A DNA stretch of 6,914 bases from Deltaproteobacteria bacterium. GTDB lineage: Bacteria > Desulfobacterota > Desulfobacteria > Desulfobacterales > ETH-SRB1. Every line of letters starts with the position of its first letter. Position 1 is the stretch's first letter. Below the pieces are notes generated by a model, which had not been told where the DNA came from, made no database searches, and worked only from the letters and a program-made list of their open reading frames with translations. Of the stretch, positions 1 through 6,817 are shown one piece after another. The position numbers and the translations under genes are program-made. The stretch is taken from contig QMMZ01000104.1 in assembly GCA_003647525.1 (NCBI GenBank), positions 1-6,914 of the forward strand, read 5' to 3'.

Positions 1-851
1 CCGTCTCCATGAAGAACTACGACCTTGTTCAGCTTTTCTGCAAGTTTGGCGCATATATCAGGATTTTTTTCGATTATTTTTGTATAGACAGGCTTATCAT
101 CAAGCAAAACGGCCAGCCTTGCTCCTATTCGGCCTCCTCCAACAATCAAAACCCTTTTAACGGGTTCTGCATATTTATCGAATATCCTAAGGGTATCCAG
201 GATCTTGTCCTCTTCACTGATGAAATATACCAGATCTCCAGGCATAAGCCTGTCATCGCCGCTTGGGATTATAAGTTCTTCATCCCTTATAAGCGCGGCA
301 ATAAGAGGGCCTTGTTTGCCAAGAATTGCAGAAATTTCATCAAGGCGTGAACCTGCCAGCCGCGCTTCCTTGTCTAAATTTATACCTATAAATTTGACAC
401 GGCCGTTTGCAAATTTTCCAACATCAACCGCACCGGGCATGTTCATAAGCCTGTCGATTGTTTTCACAACCTCGATTTCCGGATTGATTAAAGTGTCTAT
501 GTGAGGTGCATGATCTCGAAAAATGGCATGGTATTTATCAAAGTCGGCATTTCGTATACGCGCCAGTTTTTTTGTATATGGCGAAATGATATTTGCCACC
601 AGGCATGCCACCAGGTTTGTTTCGTCGCTGTTTGTTACGGCAAGGAGTATCTCTGCTTCTTTTATTCCCGCATCTTCAAGTGATACAGGACTGCTGCCGG
701 ATCCTATTATAACCTGAACGTCTATATTATCGGAAATACGACGAATAGCGTCACTATCCTTATCAATCACCACAACGTCCTTATTTTCATGTGAAAGCCG
801 GCTTGCTACGTGAAAGCCAACCTCTCCTGCGCCGACAATTACAACTTTCAA
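1..851 (-). CDS. trkA: Trk system potassium uptake protein TrkA, 3' end beyond the window
   Basis: Cytoplasmic regulatory subunit of the Trk/Ktr potassium importer; the family binds NAD(H) or other nucleotides and gates the TrkH membrane subunit. The frame is open for 283 codons from 851 to the left edge, about 60% of the usual 450-460 residues. Residues 3-12 (VVIVGAGEVG) form a Rossmann GxGxxG loop, and D30 at the end of the second strand (VVVID) is the usual ribose-binding acid. Residues about 140-225 fit an RCK_C (TrkA_C) domain, and a second Rossmann motif, RVLIVGGGRIGARLA, begins at residue 233. This duplicated RCK_N-RCK_C plan identifies TrkA rather than single-domain KtrA. The start is TTG: it gives MKVVIVGAGEVG directly, has AAAGGAG eight bases upstream, and no better ATG exists. 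It has its own promoter (883-912), so it is probably not cotranscribed with the gene upstream. trkH may follow to the left, but it is not visible. Confidence 0.95.
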   Translation of the reverse strand, partial: MKVVIVGAGEVGFHVASRLSHENKDVVVIDKDSDAIRRISDNIDVQVIIGSGSSPVSLEDAGIKEAEILLAVTNSDETNLVACLVANIISPYTKKLARIRNADFDKYHAIFRDHAPHIDTLINPEIEVVKTIDRLMNMPGAVDVGKFANGRVKFIGINLDKEARLAGSRLDEISAILGKQGPLIAALIRDEELIIPSGDDRLMPGDLVYFISEEDKILDTLRIFDKYAEPVKRVLIVGGGRIGARLAVLLDDKPVYTKIIEKNPDICAKLAEKLNKVVVLHGD

Positions 852-859
852 CTGGTTTA

Positions 860-866
860 CTCCTTT
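860..866 (-). promoter_or_regulatory. Ribosome binding site fixing the TTG start of trkA
   Basis: AAAGGAG on the minus strand, eight bases before the TTG at 849-851. This near-perfect Shine-Dalgarno sequence decides for the unusual TTG start, because the conserved GAGEVG nucleotide loop starts only seven codons later and leaves no room for a downstream start. Confidence 0.85.
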
Positions 867-882
867 AATTATTTTTCACGTC

Positions 883-912
883 ATTATGCAATAATCTATA
901 ATCAATAGTCAA
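883..912 (-). promoter_or_regulatory. Sigma70-like promoter for trkA
   Basis: On the minus strand, TTGACT (907-912, five of six consensus bases) is followed after 18 bases by CATAAT (883-888, five of six). Transcription would start near 876 and give a leader of about 25 bases that carries the AAAGGAG site. Inferred from consensus match and position only. Confidence 0.6.
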
Positions 913-927
913 TCAAAAGCCTTTTGA
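913..927. promoter_or_regulatory. Perfect palindrome abutting the trkA -35 box
   Basis: TCAAAAG-C-CTTTTGA is a perfect 7-base inverted repeat with a one-base centre, lying directly against the -35 hexamer at 907-912. Its symmetry and position fit an operator or activator site, but it could also be an AT-rich coincidence. No regulator can be named. Confidence 0.3.
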
Positions 928-969
928 CAATATATTTATTATGTATATCAAACCCAGCTATAATCACCT

Positions 970-1016
970 ACCACGCCCATAGGACGTGGTTTGATGAAGA
1001 CCCCTCGAGGGGGTCT
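970..1016 (-). repeat. Twin adjacent hairpins, REP-like or transposon-end-like
   Basis: Two stem-loops lie seven bases apart. The first (970-990) pairs ACCACG with CGTGGT, then one position, then CC with GG, around a 3-base loop. On the plus strand that position is a C-A mismatch, but on the minus strand it is a T-G wobble, so the folded molecule is more likely minus-strand RNA or single-stranded DNA. The second (998-1016) pairs AGACCCC with GGGGTCT around a 5-base loop, without mismatch. Paired GC-rich hairpins in an AT-rich gap resemble REP/BIME units or the subterminal hairpins of IS200/IS605-type elements, but no transposase gene is present. Confidence 0.5.
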
Positions 1017-1029
1017 GAAAACATCGTTA

Positions 1030-1191
1030 TGCAAAGTTTTTTAGAAAAATCAAATACTTTATAACAACCGATTTAGGATTCTTGTTTTGCAGCACTCTTG
1101 CTCCAAAAATTCAATTTCAGGATCAAAAACTTTGCAGTTTATTTTTGAATACAAGCGTAAAATATTCAAAAACTTTATTCGTAAATCGGTT
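1030..1191. repeat. Two interlocking inverted repeats with a competing direct repeat
   Basis: TGCAAAGTTTTT (1030-1041) is exactly complementary to AAAAACTTTGCA (1125-1136). AACCGATTTA (1066-1075) is exactly complementary to TAAATCGGTT (1182-1191). The two pairs cross, a pseudoknot-type arrangement. TCAAAAACTTT occurs twice (1123-1133 and 1166-1176), so the left strand at 1033-1041 could pair with either copy. A short hairpin, GTTAAA/TTTAAC (1189-1205), overlaps the last arm. Matches are seen directly; any RNA role is inference. Confidence 0.45.
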
Positions 1192-1270
1192 AAAGAAAGT
1201 TTAACGCAAAATTACAATATTTTTTGTATATTCATCACAATTGTATATGGGGGTAAATCATTCTCGCTGG

Positions 1271-1327
1271 AATTGTCAAACTTTTCGGGTCGCTCGGGCG
1301 GAGCCCGAGGTTTAATTAAGGACAATT
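1271..1327. repeat. Nested long inverted repeat
   Basis: The outer arms AATTGTC (1271-1277) and GACAATT (1321-1327) enclose AAAC (1278-1281) and GTTT (1310-1313), which enclose a perfect GC-rich core, CTCGGGC (1293-1299), loop GGA, GCCCGAG (1303-1309). Three nested arms around one centre are unlikely by chance. Neither strand has a T-tract after the core, so it is not a standard intrinsic terminator. It may be a mobile-element end or a structured RNA domain. Confidence 0.55.
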
Positions 1328-1358
1328 AAATCTACAGCAAATTTGGGCGCAAATTCTA

Positions 1359-1385
1359 CCAAGTTATTTTTTGCCGAGCCCTAAG
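1359..1385 (+). repeat. Dispersed 27-base repeat, copy A
   Basis: Begins CCAAGTTATTTTT and ends CCGAGCCCTAAG. It matches the minus strand at 6818-6844 in 25 of 27 positions; the two mismatches are adjacent, in the centre. Here it is intergenic, about 85 bases beyond the stop codon of the PEP-synthase-like gene. The 3' flank also gives a small hairpin (CCGA 1374-1377 with TCGG 1387-1390). Confidence 0.7.
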
Positions 1386-1470
1386 ATCGGAAAAACCAGG
1401 CTGACTTTTCTTCCCTACTATATGACTATCAGGTTGCTTTATTTTATGAGTTATTCATGAAAATTTCGCG

Positions 1471-4059
1471 TTAACTATTGGCAGCGAAAGTATAATTACC
1501 CTTAAAAAATTCCTCTACATACCAGTCTATCTGGCGGTCATCAGACAGTACCATGTCCAGAAGGCGGACAGATCCGAGCAACCTGCCTATCATGTCCAGT
1601 TTTTTCCCAATAAGATCCTGATCAAACTTTTTTAATTCACCCCTGACCATATCGCCTTTTTGTTCTACCTTGAACAACAGCTTTTTGAGAATTAATGTAA
1701 TGAGAGTTGCCCTTCTGGACCTCCTGCCTATGTCGGCAGCTCCTCCTTTGAAATAGAAGGTTATGTAGTTATCATTAACAACAGGCCCGCAATATGTATC
1801 GATTGTTGCGAAGTGGTATCCCAGGCGTGAATTGAAATTTAAGTATTCTCCTGAAATGACAGCGTAATTTGGCCCTCCCATGCGGCCTTCTTTTAATGGG
1901 TCCCGAAATACCGATTCTGCAACAATAGAAGCAAACCCGCCCCAGTTTATTCCTACATCGCCGGACCACTCTATGCCTTTGTGAGTCATTCCATTTAGCA
2001 ATGCTTTGAAAGGTACGGAAATTACATCTTCTTTTTGTGCTTCGCGTGCTTCAGGATCTATCGAAAGACCGCCTCCCAGGTCAATGACGTGAATACTCAG
2101 AGGTAAAGAGCTATAAAGGCGGATAGCAATATTTTCTTTAGATTTAATATCATCACTGATCCAGAACATTTTACGCATTGACATCTCATGCGCAAAACGG
2201 ATTATATCGTGGATTGTCTGGCAGGAATCCGGATTAAAATTATCCTGCTTGGGATCTAAAAGATTTAAAGGTGCAATCTTTTTCAGGGCTGCCTGGGCCG
2301 CCTTGTATGTTGGGCTCCCCTTCATTGGATTGATAGCTTTTTTTTCCTTTAAAAGCTTTTCTACCTTTCCTTTATAAACGACTCTGTTGGTAGCATCGAC
2401 TGTAATCTCGTCGCTATGTTCAATTACAGAGGTGGCATTATACGTTCCTACAAGTGTGGGTATTTGAAATTCTCTGGCAACAGAAGCCATGTGTCCTGCA
2501 ACGCTTCCCACATCGGTAACGATTGCCCTGGCACGTCCCATTACAGGAACATAGCGGGGTGATGTTTGATGAGCTATCAAAATAGCGCCTTTGGGTATAT
2601 CATAAAGATTGTGATCTGATTTCAAAACATAGGCGAGACCTGAGGCGGTCCCCTCTGAAGCTGATGCGCCGCCTTTAATCAAGACGGCGTGATCAGCAAG
2701 CTTTTTTTCGGAGACATCTGAACATGTTGTCGGCGTTTCAACAGGAATAAACTTTAATGACTTCTTCAAAGGCCGCGCCTGCAATATGTAGAGCCTGTTT
2801 TGCTTGTCTATGGCCCACTCAATGTCCAGAGGAACGCCATAGTGACTTTCCAGTTTTAAACCATAGCCAACCAGAGTCTTTATCTGCTCAGGCTCAAGAC
2901 ACGCTTTGTCCTTCAAGTCATCGGCTACAGCTTCATCCTTTGTTCCTCCTTCTACATCGGTTTTGCAAATGGTTCCTTTGGTAGCGATTTCTGATTTTTC
3001 AATTTGTCCATTCTGTTTATTTACCTGGTAAAAGTCGGTGGCAGTTGAGCCATCCACCGCGCTGACCCCTAATCCCCATACGGCACTGATCATAATGACC
3101 GCATGGCGGCTGTCATTCGGGTCAATAGTATACATAACACCACTGACTTGAGCGTCTACCATTATTATACAGGCCACGCTCATGATTACATCCTGATCCA
3201 GATATCCCCTGCTGCGGCGGTAGTAAAGAGCCCTCGGATTAAAAGTGCTTGCCACAACTTCTTTGTATGCAAGTATGAAATTTTTTTCGGTTACGTTTAA
3301 AACTGTGGAGTGCTGGCCGGCAAAACTGGCTTCAGAATCTTCACTGGTTGCGCTGCTTCTGACAGCGAGCCTTATATCTGAACCCAATTTATGCTTAAGT
3401 TCAATGGCTGCATTGTGCAATTCTTTTTTTAGATCATCCGGTAGTTCAGCATTCAATATAAGAGACTTAATTTCCGGGCTGATTTTCAGAAGTGTCTCGG
3501 TATCATTGACATCGAGACCTCTCAATTTGTTGTCTATCAATTTTGAAAGATCGTTATGATCAAGAAAGTGCTGGCAAGCATAAGCTGTCACCGCAAAACC
3601 CTGCGGCACGGGAAGATGAGCCCTGTTATATACTTCACCTAAATTGGCTGCCTTGCCTCCGACTTCAGCCATGTTGTCCCGGCTTAACATAACAAGTGGA
3701 AGAACCAGGTTTGTTTTATCAAGTTTTTTCTTTTGCTCTAAATCTTTAAGTATGGCAGTGCCTATTTTTTCAGTAACATCAAAGAGCCGTGGATATTCTC
3801 CCCCTGAGAGTGCATTCAGGTCTTCAACAATACTGTAAACCTCGCCTATTAATATTTCAGACTGGATAAACACATAGGCCAGGGTAAAAGGCTTGTCCCT
3901 ATAAAAGATATGCTCAAGATCGGTGATTATTTCAAGAGCCCGGTTGTTTGAAATTAGTAGTTTTTTAAAACATTCATACTTTCGTTTAAATATGCTTCCG
4001 TCAGGCGAAATGCGGTCACCGATTTTACTCTTTCTGAACAATTCAAAAAATTTAAACAT
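1471..4059 (-). CDS. PEP synthase-like phosphotransferase with an atypical C-terminal domain
   Basis: An 862-residue cytoplasmic enzyme of the PEP-utilising superfamily, in which ATP phosphorylates a mobile histidine that then hands phosphate to a substrate. The N-terminal 1-115 residues are a charged, probably helical region. Residues about 120-435 are the PPDK_N ATP-grasp domain: GGKAANLGE at 134-142, [17 protein letters not shown] at 234-250, and DIEWA...QARP at 412-430. Residues about 458-570 are the swivel domain, with GHMASVARE at 522-530; H523 is the expected phosphohistidine. Residues about 590-862 do not look like the PEP/pyruvate TIM barrel of PpsA or PPDK and carry motifs such as HVIDLGGGL (657-665), GINWGGF (703-709) and [15 protein letters not shown] (770-784). 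The acceptor is therefore unknown, and ppsA should not be assigned. The ATG at 4059 has AAAGGA six bases upstream. The gene starts inside the broken csp frame. Family call sure; substrate unknown. Confidence 0.9.
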   Translation of the reverse strand: MFKFFELFRKSKIGDRISPDGSIFKRKYECFKKLLISNNRALEIITDLEHIFYRDKPFTLAYVFIQSEILIGEVYSIVEDLNALSGGEYPRLFDVTEKIGTAILKDLEQKKKLDKTNLVLPLVMLSRDNMAEVGGKAANLGEVYNRAHLPVPQGFAVTAYACQHFLDHNDLSKLIDNKLRGLDVNDTETLLKISPEIKSLILNAELPDDLKKELHNAAIELKHKLGSDIRLAVRSSATSEDSEASFAGQHSTVLNVTEKNFILAYKEVVASTFNPRALYYRRSRGYLDQDVIMSVACIIMVDAQVSGVMYTIDPNDSRHAVIMISAVWGLGVSAVDGSTATDFYQVNKQNGQIEKSEIATKGTICKTDVEGGTKDEAVADDLKDKACLEPEQIKTLVGYGLKLESHYGVPLDIEWAIDKQNRLYILQARPLKKSLKFIPVETPTTCSDVSEKKLADHAVLIKGGASASEGTASGLAYVLKSDHNLYDIPKGAILIAHQTSPRYVPVMGRARAIVTDVGSVAGHMASVAREFQIPTLVGTYNATSVIEHSDEITVDATNRVVYKGKVEKLLKEKKAINPMKGSPTYKAAQAALKKIAPLNLLDPKQDNFNPDSCQTIHDIIRFAHEMSMRKMFWISDDIKSKENIAIRLYSSLPLSIHVIDLGGGLSIDPEAREAQKEDVISVPFKALLNGMTHKGIEWSGDVGINWGGFASIVAESVFRDPLKEGRMGGPNYAVISGEYLNFNSRLGYHFATIDTYCGPVVNDNYITFYFKGGAADIGRRSRRATLITLILKKLLFKVEQKGDMVRGELKKFDQDLIGKKLDMIGRLLGSVRLLDMVLSDDRQIDWYVEEFFKGNYTFAANS

Positions 4060-4254
4060 AAAAAATCCTTTACAGCAGCAGGAGCCTTTTGCCCTTGCTC
4101 GATGTCAAATGTAACTCGATCACCCTCATTAAGGGATTTAAAACCAGATGTATTGATTCCTGAATGATGAACAAATACATCCGGACCATCTTCCTGTTCA
4201 ATGAATCCAAAACCTTTTTTGGTCATTAAACCATTTCACAATTCCATTAGCCAT
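3954..4254 (-). pseudogene. Cold-shock protein (CspA family), frameshifted and missing its own end
   Basis: The CspA family are small single-strand nucleic-acid-binding RNA chaperones. The ATG at 4254, preceded by AAAGGAG (4264-4270) nine bases upstream, starts [13 protein letters not shown], then the frame stops at 4198-4200. Removing one A from the A6 run at 4215-4220 restores a continuous domain: RNP1 KGFGFIE at residues 13-19, RNP2 VFVHH at 26-30, and then about 30 more typical residues to PAAV at residue 61 (4071). After that the family's last strand and stop are missing, and the frame runs on with unrelated residues to 3954, overlapping the start of the phosphotransferase gene by 106 bases. 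Starting instead at the internal ATG (4226) would drop the first strand and leave no ribosome binding site. A homopolymer sequencing error could explain the frameshift but not the missing C-terminus. Confidence 0.75.
4066..4071 (-). promoter_or_regulatory. Ribosome binding site of the PEP-synthase-like gene, inside the csp remnant
   Basis: AAAGGA on the minus strand, six bases before the ATG at 4057-4059. It lies exactly where the cold-shock protein should have its last strand and stop codon, so csp coding similarity ends and the next gene's initiation signals begin within a few bases. Confidence 0.75.
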
Positions 4255-4668
4255 AGTGACAATCTCCTTTCAAAAAAATCTAATGGTTTCAAACTTCAGG
4301 TTGTTGCCACTTTGACAAATAAATCTTTCCCTAAGAACGAAACCGGTATGCAATAAACGACACGTTTATAAAAATAAATTAGTTCCTGTCCTAAAAGTAT
4401 TTTTTTTAATGCTGGCAATAGTTTCAGCTTATTTACCGATGTGAAGAATTGTGAAAAAGCTATTAGCTGTTAGCTATTAGCTGCTAGCTGAATGTGTTAT
4501 CTGTTTGATTTTTTAAGCTAAAGGCTAATTGCTAAAGGCTAATTGCTAAAAGCTAACTGCTAAAAATTTTTGATTTGAGAATAGTATCCAACTGACTATA
4601 ATTTCTGGTGTTTTGAGTTTTCGTCCAGACACTAAATTAAGATCGTTAAGCTTTCCCCCAAAAAGAAT
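4255..4668. other. Intergenic region between the two cold-shock genes
   Basis: A 414-base AT-rich gap. It contains the AAAGGAG site of the broken csp at 4264-4270 and the heptad repeat arms at 4459-4566. No open frame of interest and no strong -10/-35 pair for the broken csp was found; a long leader would be normal for this family, so its promoter may lie anywhere in 4290-4450. Confidence 0.6.
4459..4566. repeat. Heptad TTAGCNN tandem repeats in two inverted arms
   Basis: Left arm 4459-4490: two 14-base units, AGCTATTAGCTGTT and AGCTATTAGCTGCT, plus a partial one. Right arm 4517-4566: two identical units GCTAAAGGCTAATT (4517-4530, 4531-4544), then GCTAAAAGCTAACT and a partial unit. Both arms reduce to a 7-base unit TTAGCNN, in opposite orientations, separated by about 26 bases. 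The arms can pair over about 32 positions with roughly seven mismatches. On the minus strand the foot is followed by TTTTT (4454-4458), so it may end transcription of the intact csp upstream. Reminiscent of the heptanucleotide STRR repeats known in cyanobacteria. Confidence 0.75.
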
Positions 4669-4872
4669 TTATTTTACTATTCTAACATTGGCTGCCTGTA
4701 CTCCGTGACGTGTTTGCTTTATTTCAAATGTTACTTTATCGGATTTTTGCAACACAAAAAAACCATGGTCTTTGATGCTATTGCTGTGCATAAAAATATC
4801 CCCATCGTTTTCGGTTTCAATAAAACCATAGCCTTTTTTCTCATTATACCATTTAACCGTTCCCTCTTTCAT
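4669..4872 (-). CDS. Cold-shock protein, CspA family
   Basis: A 67-residue single-domain cold-shock protein, the normal family length; such proteins bind single-stranded RNA or DNA and melt secondary structure. It opens MKEGTVKWYNEK, with RNP1 KGYGFIE at residues 13-19 and RNP2 DIFMHS at 25-30, where Met28 replaces the usual Val. It ends with the expected last strand, QAANVRIVK. It is diverged from the broken copy downstream (for example SIKDHGFFVLQKSDKVTF in place of the usual loop), so the two are not a recent duplication. The ATG at 4872 is chosen over the in-frame GTG at 4884: GAGGTGG (4881-4887) lies eight bases before this ATG and overlaps the GTG. A -10 box sits at 4913-4918. Probably a one-gene transcript, with the heptad repeats about 100 bases downstream. 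Confidence 0.92.
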   Translation of the reverse strand: MKEGTVKWYNEKKGYGFIETENDGDIFMHSNSIKDHGFFVLQKSDKVTFEIKQTRHGVQAANVRIVK

Positions 4873-4880
4873 TATATAAC

Positions 4881-4887
4881 CCACCTC
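4881..4887 (-). promoter_or_regulatory. Ribosome binding site deciding the csp start
   Basis: GAGGTGG on the minus strand, eight bases before the ATG at 4870-4872. The upstream in-frame GTG (4882-4884) lies inside this site and so cannot use it. Confidence 0.7.
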
Positions 4888-4912
4888 ACAAAAGCATCTT
4901 TAAAAATAAGAT

Positions 4913-4918
4913 ATTATA
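4913..4918 (-). promoter_or_regulatory. -10 box of the cold-shock gene promoter
   Basis: A perfect TATAAT on the minus strand, giving a start near 4906 and a leader of about 35 bases. No good -35 hexamer sits 16-18 bases upstream (the nearest, TTATCA, is spaced 14), so the promoter is either -35-weak or depends on an activator. Inferred from consensus only. Confidence 0.4.
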
Positions 4919-5268
4919 AAGATGAATTTAATTGATAACTTTTTATGTTTTTTATCTAAACTTAAGCGATTTTTTTCGAAGAAATGTGCCAAGGTCTTGA
5001 TGCGCAAGAAATTGGTGCAGGTCGAGTAAAAAATAGCTCAATTTAGGTCTAAGTACATCATAATCCCAAATCAGAATCTATATCGCCAGACTGTAGCAAT
5101 TTTTTTATTAATATCATAAATTCTGAATAATATCAAACAATCTCTAATAAATAATAGGAAAACGTCAAAGTCGGTGCTAACGCTTTAATATTAAGAGTTT
5201 CTTGGGACTTCAAAATCCGAAATCCGAATATAGCCTGATCTTATAAAAATGGTCGAAACAATAGCACA

Positions 5269-6804
5269 TTAAATCAAGTGTTTACTTCTGTCAAGACTCC
5301 TGTACTGAATTGCCTCGGAAATGTGGTCAATCTTTATATGGTTTTCAGCTTCAAGATCTGCAATAGTTCTGGCAATTTTAAGTATTCGGTTGTATGCCCG
5401 GGCGGAAAGGCCAAGTTTATCTATGGCTGATTCCAGAAGGCTGCAAGATGCATCATCAATTTTACAATAGTTTTTTATCTGGCGAGAATTCATTTGAGCG
5501 TTGCAGTATATTTTTGATCTATCAAATCTTTTAGCCTGAAGTTTGCGGGCTGCTGAAACCCGGTTTCTGATATTTTCAGATGACTCTGAATTAAATTTTC
5601 CCATAAGATCCCTGTATGCTACGGCAGGCACTTCCACATGAATATCTATTCTGTCCATAAGAGGGCCTGAAATTTTTGATCTATACCTGTGGATCTGCTG
5701 ATACGAACACCTGCATTCATGCTTTGGGTCAGAAAAATAACCACACGGGCATGGATTCATTGCAGCAACCAGCATAAAACTTGAAGGATAGGTAATTGTT
5801 GAAGAAGCGCGTGAAATAGTTACTGTTTGATCTTCTAAGGGCTGTCGAAGAACTTCTAATACATGCTTTTTAAATTCTGAGAGTTCATCCAGAAAGAGTA
5901 CGCCATTATGAGCCAGGCTGACTTCTCCTGGCCTTGGAACCTGACCGCCGCCTATTAAACCTGCATCTGATATTGTATGATGAGGGGACCTAAAAGGTCT
6001 TTTTGTAACAAGCGCCTGGCCTTTTGCAAGCATTCCAACTACAGAAAATATTTTTGTGGTTTCAATGGATTCGTCAAATGTTATTGGAGGTAGTATGCTG
6101 GCAAGACGTTTTGCAAGCATAGTCTTGCCTGCTCCTGGAGGTCCGATCATGATAAGGTTGTGTCCACCCGCTGCTGCAACTTCCAAAGCCCTTTTTACAT
6201 GTTCCTGGCCCTTTACCTCGGAAAAATCCACATCAAATTTGTTATTTCCGTCAAATATAGCAGAAATATCTGTTAGTTCGGCTGGAATTTGAGAGAATCC
6301 ACGGAAAAAATTTACTACCTGAGATAGAGTTTTTACCGGATAAACCGAAATCCCTTTTACTACAGATGCTTCCTTGCCATTATCATAAGGAACAATTATC
6401 CCTTCATAGTTTGCTGTTTTTGCAGCGATAGCCATGGGAAGTGAGCCTTTTACAGATTTAATACGACCATCCAGTGAGAGTTCGCCTAAAATGAGGTAGT
6501 TGGAAATAACTTTTTGGGGAATAATGTTAGTTGCAGCTAATATACCTAATGCTATAGGCAAATCAAAACCTGTACCTTCCTTTTTAATATTTGCCGGGGC
6601 TAAATTGACAGTTATCCTGTCATCAGGAAAAATGAAGCCTGAATTGTTAATAGCGGATTTAACCCTCTCTTTGCTTTCTTTTACAGAAGCTTCAGGAAGT
6701 CCTACAGTGGTAAAAGTAGGAAGACCTTGCATTATATCAATCTCGACTTCTATCAAATATGCATCTATCCCGATAACAGCGCTGCTTAAAACTTTTGCGA
6801 GCAA
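5269..6804 (-). CDS. comM: ComM/YifB family Mg chelatase-like AAA+ ATPase
   Basis: A 511-residue protein from the preferred TTG start, the usual length for this family. ComM is a hexameric branch-migration helicase that helps integrate DNA taken up in natural transformation; in other species its role is unclear. From that start, residues 1-170 form the Lon-like N-terminal domain ([53 protein letters not shown]). The AAA+ domain follows, with Walker A GPPGAGKT at 221-228, Walker B VLFLDE at 302-307, and the family's NPCPCGY...CRC cysteine cluster at about 350-366. The C-terminal Mg-chelatase domain ends the protein ([20 protein letters not shown]). TTG at 6804 matches the conserved start (family MLAKVLSSA) and follows AGGGGGG by five bases. 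An in-frame ATG at 6855 would add 17 residues, but these lie in a repeat that recurs as non-coding sequence at 1359-1385. Its promoter is probably outside the window. Confidence 0.93.
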   Translation of the reverse strand: MLAKVLSSAVIGIDAYLIEVEIDIMQGLPTFTTVGLPEASVKESKERVKSAINNSGFIFPDDRITVNLAPANIKKEGTGFDLPIALGILAATNIIPQKVISNYLILGELSLDGRIKSVKGSLPMAIAAKTANYEGIIVPYDNGKEASVVKGISVYPVKTLSQVVNFFRGFSQIPAELTDISAIFDGNNKFDVDFSEVKGQEHVKRALEVAAAGGHNLIMIGPPGAGKTMLAKRLASILPPITFDESIETTKIFSVVGMLAKGQALVTKRPFRSPHHTISDAGLIGGGQVPRPGEVSLAHNGVLFLDELSEFKKHVLEVLRQPLEDQTVTISRASSTITYPSSFMLVAAMNPCPCGYFSDPKHECRCSYQQIHRYRSKISGPLMDRIDIHVEVPAVAYRDLMGKFNSESSENIRNRVSAARKLQAKRFDRSKIYCNAQMNSRQIKNYCKIDDASCSLLESAIDKLGLSARAYNRILKIARTIADLEAENHIKIDHISEAIQYRSLDRSKHLI

Positions 6805-6809
6805 TCTTT

Positions 6810-6816
6810 CCCCCCT
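6810..6816 (-). promoter_or_regulatory. Ribosome binding site supporting the TTG start of comM
   Basis: AGGGGGG on the minus strand, five bases before TTG (6802-6804). The alternative ATG at 6855 is preceded only by a weak GGTGAAG-type sequence. Together with the family's conserved N-terminus this favours TTG. Confidence 0.55.
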
Positions 6817-6817
6817 A

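Larger units (their letters stand above)
852..1470. other. Long structured intergenic region between trkA and the PEP-synthase-like gene
   Basis: This 619-base gap holds no convincing gene. The only open frame of note, about 80 codons on the plus strand (1087-1329), has no ATG start, no ribosome binding site and no family resemblance. The gap is dense in paired sequence, listed separately: a palindrome at 913-927, twin hairpins at 970-1016, crossing inverted repeats within 1030-1191, a nested hairpin at 1271-1327, and a dispersed repeat at 1359-1385. No T-tract hairpin resembling an intrinsic terminator was found directly after the upstream gene's stop codon. The 1386-1470 part looks unremarkable. 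Confidence 0.7.
4873..5268. other. Intergenic region between comM and the cold-shock gene
   Basis: A 396-base AT-rich gap. It holds the csp ribosome binding site and -10 box, a two-copy heptad AATCCGA (5214-5227), and a stop-bounded minus-strand frame at 4952-5077 without a start codon that reads protein-like (see findings). No clear intrinsic terminator follows the comM stop codon. Confidence 0.6.

Noticed and set aside
9..717. Several plus-strand frames of 60-113 codons
   Set aside because: They lie opposite trkA, whose minus-strand reading has two Rossmann motifs and an RCK_C domain; they are shadows of it.
1293..1309. Intrinsic terminator for the phosphotransferase gene
   Set aside because: The stem is strong, but on the minus strand it is followed by CGACCCG rather than a T-tract, and it lies 160 bases beyond the stop codon.
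1087..1329. Plus-strand open frame of about 80 codons in the structured gap
   Set aside because: It starts with TTG without a ribosome binding site, runs through three inverted repeats including the nested hairpin, and resembles no known family.
1775..3838. Minor frames on both strands within the phosphotransferase gene
   Set aside because: They overlap recognisable ATP-grasp, swivel or C-terminal coding sequence and are out-of-frame readings of it.
4215..4221. Programmed -1 frameshift at the A6 run of the broken csp
   Set aside because: Restoring the Csp domain requires skipping one base forward (+1) or deleting an A; a -1 shift leads to the wrong frame. Transcriptional slippage remains possible but is unproven.
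4290..4330. TTGTCA as -35 box of a promoter for the broken csp
   Set aside because: No acceptable -10 hexamer lies 16-18 bases downstream on the minus strand.
4459..4566. Possible CRISPR array
   Set aside because: The units are 7 or 14 bases, directly adjacent with no unique spacers, and the two arms are in opposite orientations.
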